A stretch of DNA of 64,000 nucleotides, taken from positions 397,564 through 461,563 of the forward strand of contig DGNO01000001.1 in the NCBI GenBank assembly GCA_002389665.1, in the 5' to 3' direction. Position 1 is the first letter of the stretch, and each line of letters starts with the position of its first letter. Under the pieces are notes generated by a model. It made no database searches and was not told the origin of the DNA. It was given only the letters and a program-made list of their open reading frames with translations. Source of the DNA: Rhodobiaceae bacterium UBA4490 (GTDB lineage Bacteria > Pseudomonadota > Alphaproteobacteria > Parvibaculales > Parvibaculaceae). Shown here piece after piece: positions 17,667-24,797 of the stretch. Made by a program: the position numbers and the translations under genes.

Positions 17667-17756
17667 GGAGGGGTGGCCGAGTGGTTGAAGGCACCGGTCT
17701 TGAAAACCGGCAGGCGGGGAACCGTCTCGTGGGTTCGAATCCCACCCCCTCCGCCA
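17667..17756 (+). tRNA. tRNA-Ser (anticodon UGA)
   Basis: 90 nt including an encoded CCA. The acceptor stem GGAGGGG pairs with CCCCTCC, discriminator G. The anticodon stem ACCGG/CCGGT encloses the loop CTTGAAA, giving anticodon TGA. A long variable arm (GGCGGGGAACCGTC region) and the T arm GTGGGTTCGAATCCCAC confirm a class II serine tRNA. Confidence 0.97.
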
Positions 17757-17762
17757 ATGCTC

Positions 17763-18182
17763 CTACTTCCCTTTTGATTTTCCTCTTTTCATATCCGCGC
17801 TGGCGGCTTTGAGAAGGCGCTGGAAGGTCGGGCATTCCAGATGGCTGGGCGCGGGGCACTCGGCGGCATGGCGCAGCCCGTCCCGCATCGCGCGCAGCCG
17901 CCGGATCAACCGGTCGAGCTCGTCGGCCTTGTCGTGCAGCTGTGCCCGGTCGATGCGCGGGTTGCCGTCTTGGGCGAACATGGCGCCGATCTCCTGCAAC
18001 GAGAAGCCGGCATTGCGGCCGAGGGAAATCAGCGCGAGGCGCTCATAAATCCCGGGGTCGAAAAGCCGCCGTAACCCCTTTCGGCCGCTCGAAGCGATGA
18101 GGCCGATTTCCTCATAGTAGCGCAGCGTGGACGCTGGCAGGCCGGATGCGCGGGCGACAGCGCCGATATCTGGATCTTTCAT
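17763..18182 (-). CDS. MerR-family transcriptional regulator
   Basis: 139 aa from ATG 18182. The MerR winged helix is clear: DIGAVARASGLPASTLRYYE (about 4–23) and RKGLRRLFDPGIYERLALIS. A coiled-coil dimer helix follows (RAQLHDKADELDRLIRRLRA), then a C-terminal cysteine motif ECPAPSHLECPTF that could bind a metal or sense thiols; it is not the SoxR Fe–S motif. It faces the DUF2938 gene across a classic MerR promoter and should control that gene. The inducer is unknown. Confidence 0.88.
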   Translation of the reverse strand: MKDPDIGAVARASGLPASTLRYYEEIGLIASSGRKGLRRLFDPGIYERLALISLGRNAGFSLQEIGAMFAQDGNPRIDRAQLHDKADELDRLIRRLRAMRDGLRHAAECPAPSHLECPTFQRLLKAASADMKRGKSKGK

Positions 18183-18184
18183 GC

Positions 18185-18215
18185 TTGACCTCAAGTTCAC
18201 TTGAACTCGTAAGGT
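18185..18215 (+). promoter_or_regulatory. MerR-type promoter with 19-bp spacer and operator dyad
   Basis: -35 TTGACC (18185–18190), a 19-bp spacer and -10 TAAGGT (18210–18215), reading toward the DUF2938 gene. The spacer contains TCAAGT-TC-ACTTGA (18191–18204), with perfect 6-bp arms. Overlong spacers with a dyad, and TAAGGT as the -10, are the hallmark of MerR-activated promoters such as that of mercury resistance. Confidence 0.8.
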
Positions 18216-18254
18216 GCCTTCCGGTTGATCTGAAAACAAGCCGGGAGAGATGTC

Positions 18255-18758
18255 ATGGCGCCGTTCTGGGAATTCACTTGGGCCGCATTGGCTTTGGGCG
18301 CGGGCGCGACCTTATGCATGGATGTGTGGGGTCTCGTGCAAAAACACATCTTGCGGATAAATGTGCTGGACTATGCGCTGGTCGGGCGGTGGATCGGTCA
18401 TCTGCCCCAAGGCCGGATGCGCCATGAAGCGATTGCCCGCGCGGCGCCGGTGAAAGGTGAAAGGGCGCTCGGCTGGGCCGCGCATTATCTGATCGGAATT
18501 ATCTTTGCCGCAATATTCATCGCTGCCGCCGGGCAGGCTTATCTCGCGGCCCCTGTCCTTGCCCCGGCATTGGCCATGGGGGTTCTAACGGTCGGCGCGC
18601 CCTACTTTATCTTGCAGCCGGCCTTCGGGCTCGGCATTGCCGCTTCACGCACGCCCAAACCCTGGTTTGCCCGTCTCAAAAGCCTGTCCACGCATCTCGT
18701 CTTTGGACTGGGGCTTTATTTGAGCGCGCAGGTATGGGCTGCCTCCCTGGCGGTTTGA
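18255..18758 (+). CDS. DUF2938 membrane protein
   Basis: 167 aa with four or five predicted membrane helices: about 5–25, 75–95, 100–120 and 140–163. The sequence WAALALGAGATLCMDVW near the start and ILQPAFGLGIAASRTPKP fit the DUF2938 family, whose function is not known. It has GGGAGAGA 6 nt before ATG. The gene is the only one downstream of the MerR-type promoter, so it may be a resistance or transport protein induced by whatever the MerR protein senses; that is inference. Confidence 0.75.
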   Translation: MAPFWEFTWAALALGAGATLCMDVWGLVQKHILRINVLDYALVGRWIGHLPQGRMRHEAIARAAPVKGERALGWAAHYLIGIIFAAIFIAAAGQAYLAAPVLAPALAMGVLTVGAPYFILQPAFGLGIAASRTPKPWFARLKSLSTHLVFGLGLYLSAQVWAASLAV

Positions 18759-18816
18759 GAAGAAGCGGAAGCGCCCTTTCCAAAGCGCGCTTCCGGTAAT
18801 TTAAATTCAGCGTGGG

Positions 18817-19236
18817 TTAAACCGTCACGAAGCCTTCCGGCGACAATGTCCAGTAAGGGTTCCAGGCGACTTCCCAGGCATGGCCGTCCGGGTCTTCGAA
18901 ATAGCCGGAATAACCGCCCCACTCCCGTTTCACCGGCTCACTGAGAATGGCGCCGCCTTTCAGTTTGCGGATCTCGCTTAAGAGCGCATCGACCTCCTCC
19001 GGGCTTTCGACATTATGCGCGAGCGCGATGCCGCCGCGCCGCACGGCGATGTCACGGCCAAGTTCTTTTGCCATCTCGTCCTGCTTGAAGAGCGAAAAGG
19101 CAAAGCCGTTCATTTGAAAGAAAGCGATATTGTCGGCGGTGAAACTCGGCGCCCAGCCGAGCCCGTCCCGGTAAAAGGCGAGCGCGCGGGGAAGGTCTTC
19201 CACCGCAAGGGTGATAAGCGTCAGTGCTTGTTTCAT
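18817..19236 (-). CDS. VOC-family (glyoxalase-like) protein
   Basis: 139 aa from ATG 19236; the longer frame to 19440 has no ribosome site and low-quality sequence. The vicinal-oxygen-chelate fold shows two beta-alpha-beta modules: ITLAVEDLPRALAFYRDGLG and later the strand YSGYFEDPDGHAWEVAWNP, with the usual metal-ligand position in GHAWEVAW. It resembles resistance/glyoxalase-type members of unknown substrate. Stand-alone gene. Confidence 0.85.
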   Translation of the reverse strand: MKQALTLITLAVEDLPRALAFYRDGLGWAPSFTADNIAFFQMNGFAFSLFKQDEMAKELGRDIAVRRGGIALAHNVESPEEVDALLSEIRKLKGGAILSEPVKREWGGYSGYFEDPDGHAWEVAWNPYWTLSPEGFVTV

Positions 19237-19567
19237 TTGTCTTCTAAGTCCCGTTGTCTTGGGCGTGAGACGCCCGGTTGAGCTGGGCGCGCCGGGCAGC
19301 AGGGAGTGGGGAGGAAATTTCCACGCGCCATCCCCGCCGGCCCGAGCGGCCAGCGGCAATGTCGCGGGACTGAACGAAAGCATGCCTTCGTACGTCAGTA
19401 CATCGTCCGGCAAAGAGCAAGACCTGCTCAGCCGGCGCAACGGGACGGATCAACCAGACCGGCCTGACTTTTTCGACAGGGCGATTATGGCGCGCCCCTT
19501 GAAAAAGCGTCAAGTCCTGCTCCGTGCCGTCGCCGCACCGGCATGAGAAAGAGGTGGAGGGAAAGAG
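19237..19567 (+). promoter_or_regulatory. Structured upstream region of the antiporter gene
   Basis: With the leader ORF that follows, 415 bp separate the VOC start from the antiporter start. No larger gene is credible. A long hairpin lies at 19402–19450: ATCGTCC pairs with GGACGGAT (one bulge), then CCGGC with GCCGG, then GAGCA with TGCTC around the loop AGACC. The palindrome GTACGTCAGTAC precedes it. This looks like an RNA leader element. I looked for the yybP–ykoY (manganese) consensus and did not find it convincingly. Confidence 0.4.
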
Positions 19568-19636
19568 ATGGAGCCAGATGCGTATTTCCCCGGTAGAGTG
19601 CCGCCCGCCCCAAGGGTGCGCTGCACGAGATACTGA
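19568..19636 (+). CDS. Candidate 22-aa leader peptide
   Basis: ATG 19568 to TGA 19636, peptide MEPDAYFPGRVPPAPR plus six residues. GGAGGG lies 6 nt upstream, a better ribosome site than that of many real genes here. It ends 15 nt before the antiporter ATG, whose own AAGGATT lies in the gap. The core DAYFPGR recurs as EAYFPGR in another leader ORF at 52673–52717. It may be a regulatory upstream ORF. No homology search was possible. Confidence 0.45.
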   Translation: MEPDAYFPGRVPPAPRVRCTRY

Positions 19637-19651
19637 CATAAGGATTGAAGA

Positions 19652-20635
19652 ATGTTCGACACTTGGGTGCCAATCATTTTCGGGCTTGTCTTGTTGATCG
19701 TGGGCGGTGATTTGCTCGTGCGCGGCGCTGTTCAGGTTGCGGGCAGGCTTGGCGTCTCACCTCTCGTCATCGGCCTCACATTGGTGGGGTTCGGCACGTC
19801 GACGCCCGAACTCGTCACCTCCGTCCAAGCGGCGCTGATCGGAGCGCCGGGCATCGCCTTCGGCAATATTGTCGGTTCGAACATCGCCAATATTTTGCTT
19901 ATCCTCGGGGCTTCGGCGCTCCTTTATCCGATCGCCGTCACATCTTCGGCGCTGCGCCGGGACGGATTGGTCATGCTGGCGGCGGCGGGGGGCTTCGCGG
20001 CGCTCGCCGCAATGATGACAATGAACCGGTTTGTCGGCGCTGCATTCCTTCTGCTGCTGTTCGGCTATATCTATGTCGCATTCCGCCAGGAAAAGCGCGC
20101 GGCGGCGGATGAACATGGCGCTGTATATGACAAGGGGATCGCCCTGCAAGCCGCCGATCCTAATACCATCCCCGCCGCACAAGGGCGCGGCTCCCTGCTC
20201 TTTCCTATTCTGCTTACATTGGCCGGTCTTGCGCTTGTGGTCGGCGGCGGCACTTTTCTCGTTCGCGGTGCCGTCACGCTGGCGCAATCTTTCGGTATTT
20301 CTCAAACCGTAATCGGCTTGACCATCGTTGCCGTCGGCACGTCATTGCCGGAATTGGTCACATCCATTCTTGCCGCTTTCAAACGGCAAGGCGATGTGGC
20401 CTTCGGGAATATTATCGGGTCGAATATCTATAATATTCTCGGCATTGGCGGCGCCACGGCCTTGATCGAACCTGGCGCCGTGCCGGAAGAGATTGCCGGG
20501 TTCGACAATCCCGTCATGATCGCTGTTTCCCTGTTGCTCGTATACTTCGCTTGGACCGGCCTTAAAATTGCCCGCTGGGAAGGCGCTGTTCTGCTTCTCG
20601 GGTATATCGGCTACATCTATGTCATCTGGCCGTGA
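19652..20635 (+). CDS. Calcium/sodium antiporter (CaCA family, YrbG-like)
   Basis: 327 aa inner-membrane exchanger with about ten helices in two inverted halves. Both alpha repeats are present: GTSTPELVTSVQAA with AFGNIVGSNIANILLILG (about 50–90), and GTSLPELVTSILAA with AFGNIIGSNIYNILGIGG (about 229–275). The acidic and Asn residues in these repeats bind the exchanged cations. A polar cytoplasmic loop (about 145–185) separates the halves. A long structured leader and a short upstream ORF precede it, suggesting regulated expression, perhaps by ions. Confidence 0.93.
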   Translation: MFDTWVPIIFGLVLLIVGGDLLVRGAVQVAGRLGVSPLVIGLTLVGFGTSTPELVTSVQAALIGAPGIAFGNIVGSNIANILLILGASALLYPIAVTSSALRRDGLVMLAAAGGFAALAAMMTMNRFVGAAFLLLLFGYIYVAFRQEKRAAADEHGAVYDKGIALQAADPNTIPAAQGRGSLLFPILLTLAGLALVVGGGTFLVRGAVTLAQSFGISQTVIGLTIVAVGTSLPELVTSILAAFKRQGDVAFGNIIGSNIYNILGIGGATALIEPGAVPEEIAGFDNPVMIAVSLLLVYFAWTGLKIARWEGAVLLLGYIGYIYVIWP

Positions 20636-20780
20636 GACGCGCCTTGCGCCCCTCACCTTCAGCAAGGCTTCTTTGCGCTGATTCGAGCTTGAAGAATATT
20701 TCGCGAATGTCGTGCCTTTACCTGCCAATTTTTGTGTAGAATGCCCGCCAACAAAAAGACGGATGGCAAGGGAGAGAGCT

Positions 20781-22502
20781 GTGGCGGATTACGATCTGAT
20801 CATCAAAGGCGGCAAGATTGTCGATGGCACGGGCGCGCCCGCCTTTACCGGCGACATTGCGGTGAAGGACGGCAAGATCGCCGCCGTGGGTCAGGTTACG
20901 GGCACGGCCACGCGCGAGATCGATGCCGGCGGGCTTTTGGTAACGCCGGGCTTCGTCGACATTCACACGCATTACGACGCGCAGGCGACCTGGGACCCTT
21001 ATCTCACCCCCTCCTCTCTCCACGGCGTGACCACCGTCGTCATGGGCAATTGCGGCGTCGGCTTTGCGCCGGTGAAGCCGGAGCAGCGGGACGACCTCAT
21101 CGACCTCATGGAAGCGGTGGAGGACATTCCCGGCGTTGCCATGCATGAAGGCATTAAATGGGAATGGGAGACCTTTCCCGAATATATGGACGCGCTCGAT
21201 AAACGCCGCTTCACCATGGATGTGGGCGTGCAGATGCCGCACTGCGCGCTGCGCGTTTATGTGATGGGCAAGCGCGGCGTCGATAATGAATTTGCGACCG
21301 CCGAAGACATGGAAAAAATGAGCAAGCTCACCTATGAGGCGATCAAGGCGGGCGCGCTCGGCTTTTCCACTTCGCGCACGGATTTGCACAACACGCTGGA
21401 AGGCAATCCGGTGCCCGGCACCTTCGCGGCCAAGGACGAGCTCTTTGCGATCGGCGATGCGCTGGAGAAAGCCGGAACCGGCGTCTTCCAGATTTCAGCG
21501 ACGCACCGGGACATGGACCAGGAATTTGAGTGGATGCTGGAAATGGCGCGCAAGACGGGCCGCACCGTGACCTTCAACTTGCAGCAGATCGACGAGCGCC
21601 CCGACCTTTACAAGAAGCTGCTGGCGATGCTGGACAAGGCGCGCGCCGAAGGCGTGACCAATCTGCGCGGCCAGCATTCGGGCCGCCCGGTCGGTATCCT
21701 GATGGGCTGGCAGACCTCCGTTCATCCCTTCATCGCGCATAAGGAATACGCAAAGCTTGCCAAGCTGCCGATCAAGGAGCGGATCGCAAAGCTGAAAGAC
21801 CCGGCGGTGAAAGCCGGCATCCTGGCGGACAGCAATCCCAATCTCGGGGATTTCGGCAATTTCGTCACCGGCTCCTTCCACAAGATGTATCCGATGGGTG
21901 TTGAGGAAAACTACGAACCGGCCCAGGAAGATTCCATTGCCGCGATTGCGGCGCGTGAAGGCAAGAGCGCTAAGGAAATCGCTTACGATGCGATGATGAT
22001 GAATGACGGTGAGGCGCTGCTTTACTTCCCGCTTTTCGGCTATTCGGACAATGATTTTTCTGCCATCGAGGAATTGCTCGAACATCCGCAAACGGGCCTG
22101 AGCCTCGCGGATGCGGGCGCCCATTGCGGCGCGATTTGCGATGGGGCGACACCGACCTTCATGCTCACCCACTGGGTGCGGGACAGAAAGCGCGGGCGCA
22201 AGCTGCCGCTCGAGCAGATCGTGCGCATTCAAACGAAAGATACGGCCGAGCAATATGCGCTCTTCGACCGGGGCGTCATTGCGCCGGGTATGCGGGCGGA
22301 TATCAATGTCATCGATTTCGATAACCTGAGCTGCCCGCCGCCGGAAATGGTGTTCGACCTGCCGGCCTCCGGCCGCCGTCTCTTCCAGGGCGCGGAAGGT
22401 TATGTGGCGACCATCGTAAAGGGCGAGGTCGTGATGGAAGACGGCAAGCCGACAGGCGCCCTGCCCGGCAAATTGCTGCGCGGCCCGCAAGCTGCAGCCT
22501 GA
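20781..22502 (+). CDS. N-acyl-D-amino-acid deacylase-like amidohydrolase
   Basis: 573 aa from GTG 20781, preceded by AAGGGAGAG; this gives the usual family start MADYDLIIKGG. The amidohydrolase metal motif is FVDIHTHYDAQ (HxH), followed by GVTTVVMGNCGVGFAP. Later metal-site histidines occur in ISATHRD and LRGQHSGRP, and DAGAHCG carries the catalytic Asp. The length and order fit D-aminoacylase-type enzymes (AmdhA group) that act on N-acyl-D-amino acids or related amides. Single gene closed by a strong terminator. Confidence 0.88.
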   Translation: MADYDLIIKGGKIVDGTGAPAFTGDIAVKDGKIAAVGQVTGTATREIDAGGLLVTPGFVDIHTHYDAQATWDPYLTPSSLHGVTTVVMGNCGVGFAPVKPEQRDDLIDLMEAVEDIPGVAMHEGIKWEWETFPEYMDALDKRRFTMDVGVQMPHCALRVYVMGKRGVDNEFATAEDMEKMSKLTYEAIKAGALGFSTSRTDLHNTLEGNPVPGTFAAKDELFAIGDALEKAGTGVFQISATHRDMDQEFEWMLEMARKTGRTVTFNLQQIDERPDLYKKLLAMLDKARAEGVTNLRGQHSGRPVGILMGWQTSVHPFIAHKEYAKLAKLPIKERIAKLKDPAVKAGILADSNPNLGDFGNFVTGSFHKMYPMGVEENYEPAQEDSIAAIAAREGKSAKEIAYDAMMMNDGEALLYFPLFGYSDNDFSAIEELLEHPQTGLSLADAGAHCGAICDGATPTFMLTHWVRDRKRGRKLPLEQIVRIQTKDTAEQYALFDRGVIAPGMRADINVIDFDNLSCPPPEMVFDLPASGRRLFQGAEGYVATIVKGEVVMEDGKPTGALPGKLLRGPQAAA

Positions 22503-22524
22503 CCGTCAAAGAGGGCGAAACGAA

Positions 22525-22559
22525 AAAAGGGAGAGGCCGGGCCTCTCCCTTTTCTTTTT
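22525..22559 (+). terminator. Rho-independent terminator
   Basis: AAAAGGGAGAG (22525–22535) pairs perfectly with CTCTCCCTTTT (22543–22553) around GCCGGGC, followed by CTTTTT. It ends the deacylase transcript. Confidence 0.9.
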
Positions 22560-22574
22560 CGGTAGGGTCCGGTT

Positions 22575-23405
22575 TCAGCCTGCGTCTTTGAATTTTGCGG
22601 GGCGTTTTTCCAGGTTCGACATAATGGATTCGATCTGGTTCGGCGAGCCGATCAGCTTGTCCTGTTCGATGGATTCCATCAAAAGGCCGTCCGCCGCCGT
22701 CGCATAAGGGGCGGCATTGTAAATTCGCTTCATGGCGCGGATGGCATCCGGGCTCTTGCCGGCGATTTCCTTTGCCGTTGCCAGGGCTTCGGCGAGCGGG
22801 TCTTTCGTCACACGCGTGGCGAAACCATAGTTGAAGGCTTCTTCACCGGAGAAGACGCGGCCCGTATAGCTCAGCTCCCGGACGATATCTTCACGGGCAA
22901 GGTGGCGCATGAGCTGTGTGCCCGCCATGTCGGGGACGAGGCCCCATTTGACTTCCATGACGGAAAGCTTCGTGTCGGGCGCGACATAGCGGATATCCGC
23001 GCCGAGCATCACCTGAAAGCCGCCGCCGAAAGCAACGCCGTGAACGGCGGCGATCACCGGCACCGGCACCTCGCGCCAGATCCAGGCGGCATATTGCGCG
23101 TCATTGGCAATGCCCTGGGTGCGCTTTTCAAGCCGTCCTTCCCCGCTGCCCGCAGCCGGGTTCGAGCCCTTGCCGCTGCCGCCTTCTTTCATCTTGGCGA
23201 AATTGCCCATGTCGAGCCCGGCACAAAAGGCCCGGCCTTCGCCCGAGATGACGGCGACGCGGACGGAAGGATCGCTTTTCAGCTTCTCACTCGTCTCCAG
23301 CAAGGCCTGGAACATGGCCGGATCGAGCGCATTCATCTTGTCCGAACGCACGAGCCGGATATCGGCCACACCCTCTTCGATTTTCAGCGAAACGCGGTCG
23401 CTCAT
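22575..23405 (-). CDS. Crotonase / enoyl-CoA hydratase family protein
   Basis: 276 aa from ATG 23405 (GGAGAC upstream). The oxyanion-hole block is GVAFGGGFQVMLGADIRYV and the second block SVMEVKWGLVPDMAGTQ. Of the two catalytic glutamates of enoyl-CoA hydratase, the first (GGGxE) is Gln here and only the second remains, so it may be an isomerase or another crotonase activity rather than a standard hydratase. An insert with Gly/Ser and Lys (KMKEGGSGKGSNP) lies after the GLDMG block. Single gene on the minus strand. Confidence 0.88.
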   Translation of the reverse strand: MSDRVSLKIEEGVADIRLVRSDKMNALDPAMFQALLETSEKLKSDPSVRVAVISGEGRAFCAGLDMGNFAKMKEGGSGKGSNPAAGSGEGRLEKRTQGIANDAQYAAWIWREVPVPVIAAVHGVAFGGGFQVMLGADIRYVAPDTKLSVMEVKWGLVPDMAGTQLMRHLAREDIVRELSYTGRVFSGEEAFNYGFATRVTKDPLAEALATAKEIAGKSPDAIRAMKRIYNAAPYATAADGLLMESIEQDKLIGSPNQIESIMSNLEKRPAKFKDAG

Positions 23406-23507
23406 CTTTGTCTCCACCCTGTTGAAATGTCGGTTGGCGGCAGATTAGGCGAGTGGCAAGGCTCGCGCAAATGCCGCAGCGTCGCTGCCGCTGTGCCGCC
23501 TTGAAAA

Positions 23508-23915
23508 CTACTTGCCGATTTTGAACGTGGCGCTTGCCCGCGCAACAAGCACGCCGTCGGGCGTGAAAAGCTCGGCTTCGGCAAAGGCGATGGATTTGCC
23601 CCTGTGACGCACCCAGCCCTCCCCGTGAAGCTCACCGACGCTTGCTGCGCCCAGAAAACTTGTTTTCATTTCCAGCGTGACTTGCGGCGTGCCCGGCACC
23701 TCATGGGTGCTGCGCACCGCATGGCCGCAGAGCCCGTCCAGCATGGCGGCAAGAAAGCCGCCATAGATGCGCCCGCCCCGGTTGATGAAGTTTTCGCCTG
23801 CATAATAAGAGGCCTTCACCCGGCCGGGTTCCACGGAAATGACTTTTTTGCCGAGGGTGACGGCGGCGGGAGATTCCCATGTCTGATCTTCCGGGCGCAG
23901 CTCGCTGTCACTCAC
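23508..23915 (-). CDS. PaaI-family hotdog thioesterase
   Basis: 135 aa hotdog-fold protein. The family block NRGGRIYGGFLAAMLDGLCG contains the catalytic-helix Asp, and TLEMKTSFLGAASVGELHGEG is the following strand pair. It hydrolyses an acyl- or aryl-acyl-CoA. Its start overlaps the stop of the dienelactone hydrolase gene by 4 bp, so the two are coupled. Confidence 0.87.
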   Translation of the reverse strand: MSDSELRPEDQTWESPAAVTLGKKVISVEPGRVKASYYAGENFINRGGRIYGGFLAAMLDGLCGHAVRSTHEVPGTPQVTLEMKTSFLGAASVGELHGEGWVRHRGKSIAFAEAELFTPDGVLVARASATFKIGK

Positions 23916-24664
23916 TTGGTATTTCCTTCAGGCTGCGGCAAACGGCGCCGGTAAAGATCAAAAACTTTCTCCCAAACCGCTTCCGCCGCATCGGCCTTAT
24001 AAAGCGGGCGTTCGGGAAAACAAAAGCCGTGTTCCGTGCCGGGCCAGATGTCGAGCTGGTAAGGCACGTTGTTTTTCTCGAGCGCCTCTTTTAAATCCGG
24101 AATGACGTTATCCGGCACCCAGGCGTCGGTTTCGGCAAAGCCGAAATAAAGCTCTGCCTTGATGCGGGGAGCCAGAAGATGGGGCGAGTCTTCCTTGTCC
24201 GTGACGATGCCAACGCCGTAAAGCGAAGCGGCGGCGGCAAAGCGGTCGGGAAACATGCCCGCTGCCGAGACGACATATTGCCCGCTCATGCAATAACCGA
24301 TGCAGCCGGCAGGCCCGAAAGCGGCGTTGACATTCGTGTCGAGAAAATCGAGCAGCGCGCGGGTGTCTTCCATGACGAGCCCATTGTTGAGCGAATACAT
24401 GGCATCGAACACTTCCTCGCGCACATCGTCATTCGGAATGGGGGTCGGGAAGCGCTTGCGCCCCAGCCGGTAATAAAGGTCCGGCAGGAGCACGTAATAG
24501 CCTTGCGCGGCGATACGGCGGCAAAAGCCGTAAAGCTCCTCGCGGATGCCGGGCGCGTCCATATAAAGAATGACGGGCGGATGGCGCTTGCCGTCTTCCG
24601 GCCAAACGGTGAAGGTTTCAATCTGGCCGCCCGGCCCGTTTATCTGCTCGATCTTTTCGTGCAT
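23912..24664 (-). CDS. Dienelactone hydrolase family protein
   Basis: 250 aa alpha/beta-hydrolase. The nucleophile elbow is GYCMSGQYV, with Cys in place of Ser as in dienelactone hydrolase; the acid lies in FAETDAWVP and the histidine in GTEHGFCFP. Predicted to open lactones or cleave esters in aromatic or chloroaromatic degradation, though many members have other substrates. GGAGGAG precedes ATG. It is followed by the PaaI thioesterase gene (4-bp overlap). Confidence 0.88.
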   Translation of the reverse strand: MHEKIEQINGPGGQIETFTVWPEDGKRHPPVILYMDAPGIREELYGFCRRIAAQGYYVLLPDLYYRLGRKRFPTPIPNDDVREEVFDAMYSLNNGLVMEDTRALLDFLDTNVNAAFGPAGCIGYCMSGQYVVSAAGMFPDRFAAAASLYGVGIVTDKEDSPHLLAPRIKAELYFGFAETDAWVPDNVIPDLKEALEKNNVPYQLDIWPGTEHGFCFPERPLYKADAAEAVWEKVFDLYRRRLPQPEGNTK

Positions 24665-24680
24665 CTGGCTCCTCCAGCGC

Positions 24681-24697
24681 GCAGCTTAAAAAGCTGC
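24681..24697. promoter_or_regulatory. Hairpin before the dienelactone hydrolase gene
   Basis: GCAGCTT-AAA-AAGCTGC is a perfect 7-bp stem a few bases upstream of the ribosome-binding site of the dienelactone hydrolase gene. It could limit ribosome access or be part of an operator. Confidence 0.35.
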
Positions 24698-24704
24698 GGC
24701 CCCC

Positions 24705-24749
24705 TGTCAAAGAAAAAGCTGTCAAAGAAAAACACCGGCAAAGAAAAGC
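24705..24749. repeat. Three degenerate 15-bp tandem units
   Basis: TGTCAAAGAAAAAGC, TGTCAAAGAAAAACA and CCGGCAAAGAAAAGC lie head to tail between the GST and dienelactone hydrolase genes. The first two are identical over 13 bases. Confidence 0.6.
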
Positions 24750-24767
24750 GCCGGCGCAGGGCCGGCG
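24738..24767 (-). terminator. Rho-independent terminator, location ambiguous
   Basis: CGCCGGC (24749–24755) pairs with GCCGGCG (24761–24767). On the minus strand the hairpin is followed by CTTTTCTTTG, as expected for termination of the GST transcript that reads leftward from 25439 and ends at 24798. Confidence 0.6.
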
Positions 24768-24797
24768 TCTCATCCTCATCTCTACCGGTAGCCGAGG

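Noticed and set aside
17401..17859. 152-codon minus-strand frame over the tRNA-Ser gene
   Set aside because: Contains the well-known artefact GVGFEPTRRFPACRFSRPV produced by translating a serine tRNA backwards.
19237..19567. yybP–ykoY manganese riboswitch or RNase P RNA
   Set aside because: Fragments such as GCAAGACCTGCTC and GGGGAGGAAA were tempting, but the conserved loops and their order do not fit either model.
19244..19639. 131-codon minus-strand frame in the antiporter leader
   Set aside because: No ribosome site, no recognisable pattern, and it runs over the leader hairpin and leader ORF.
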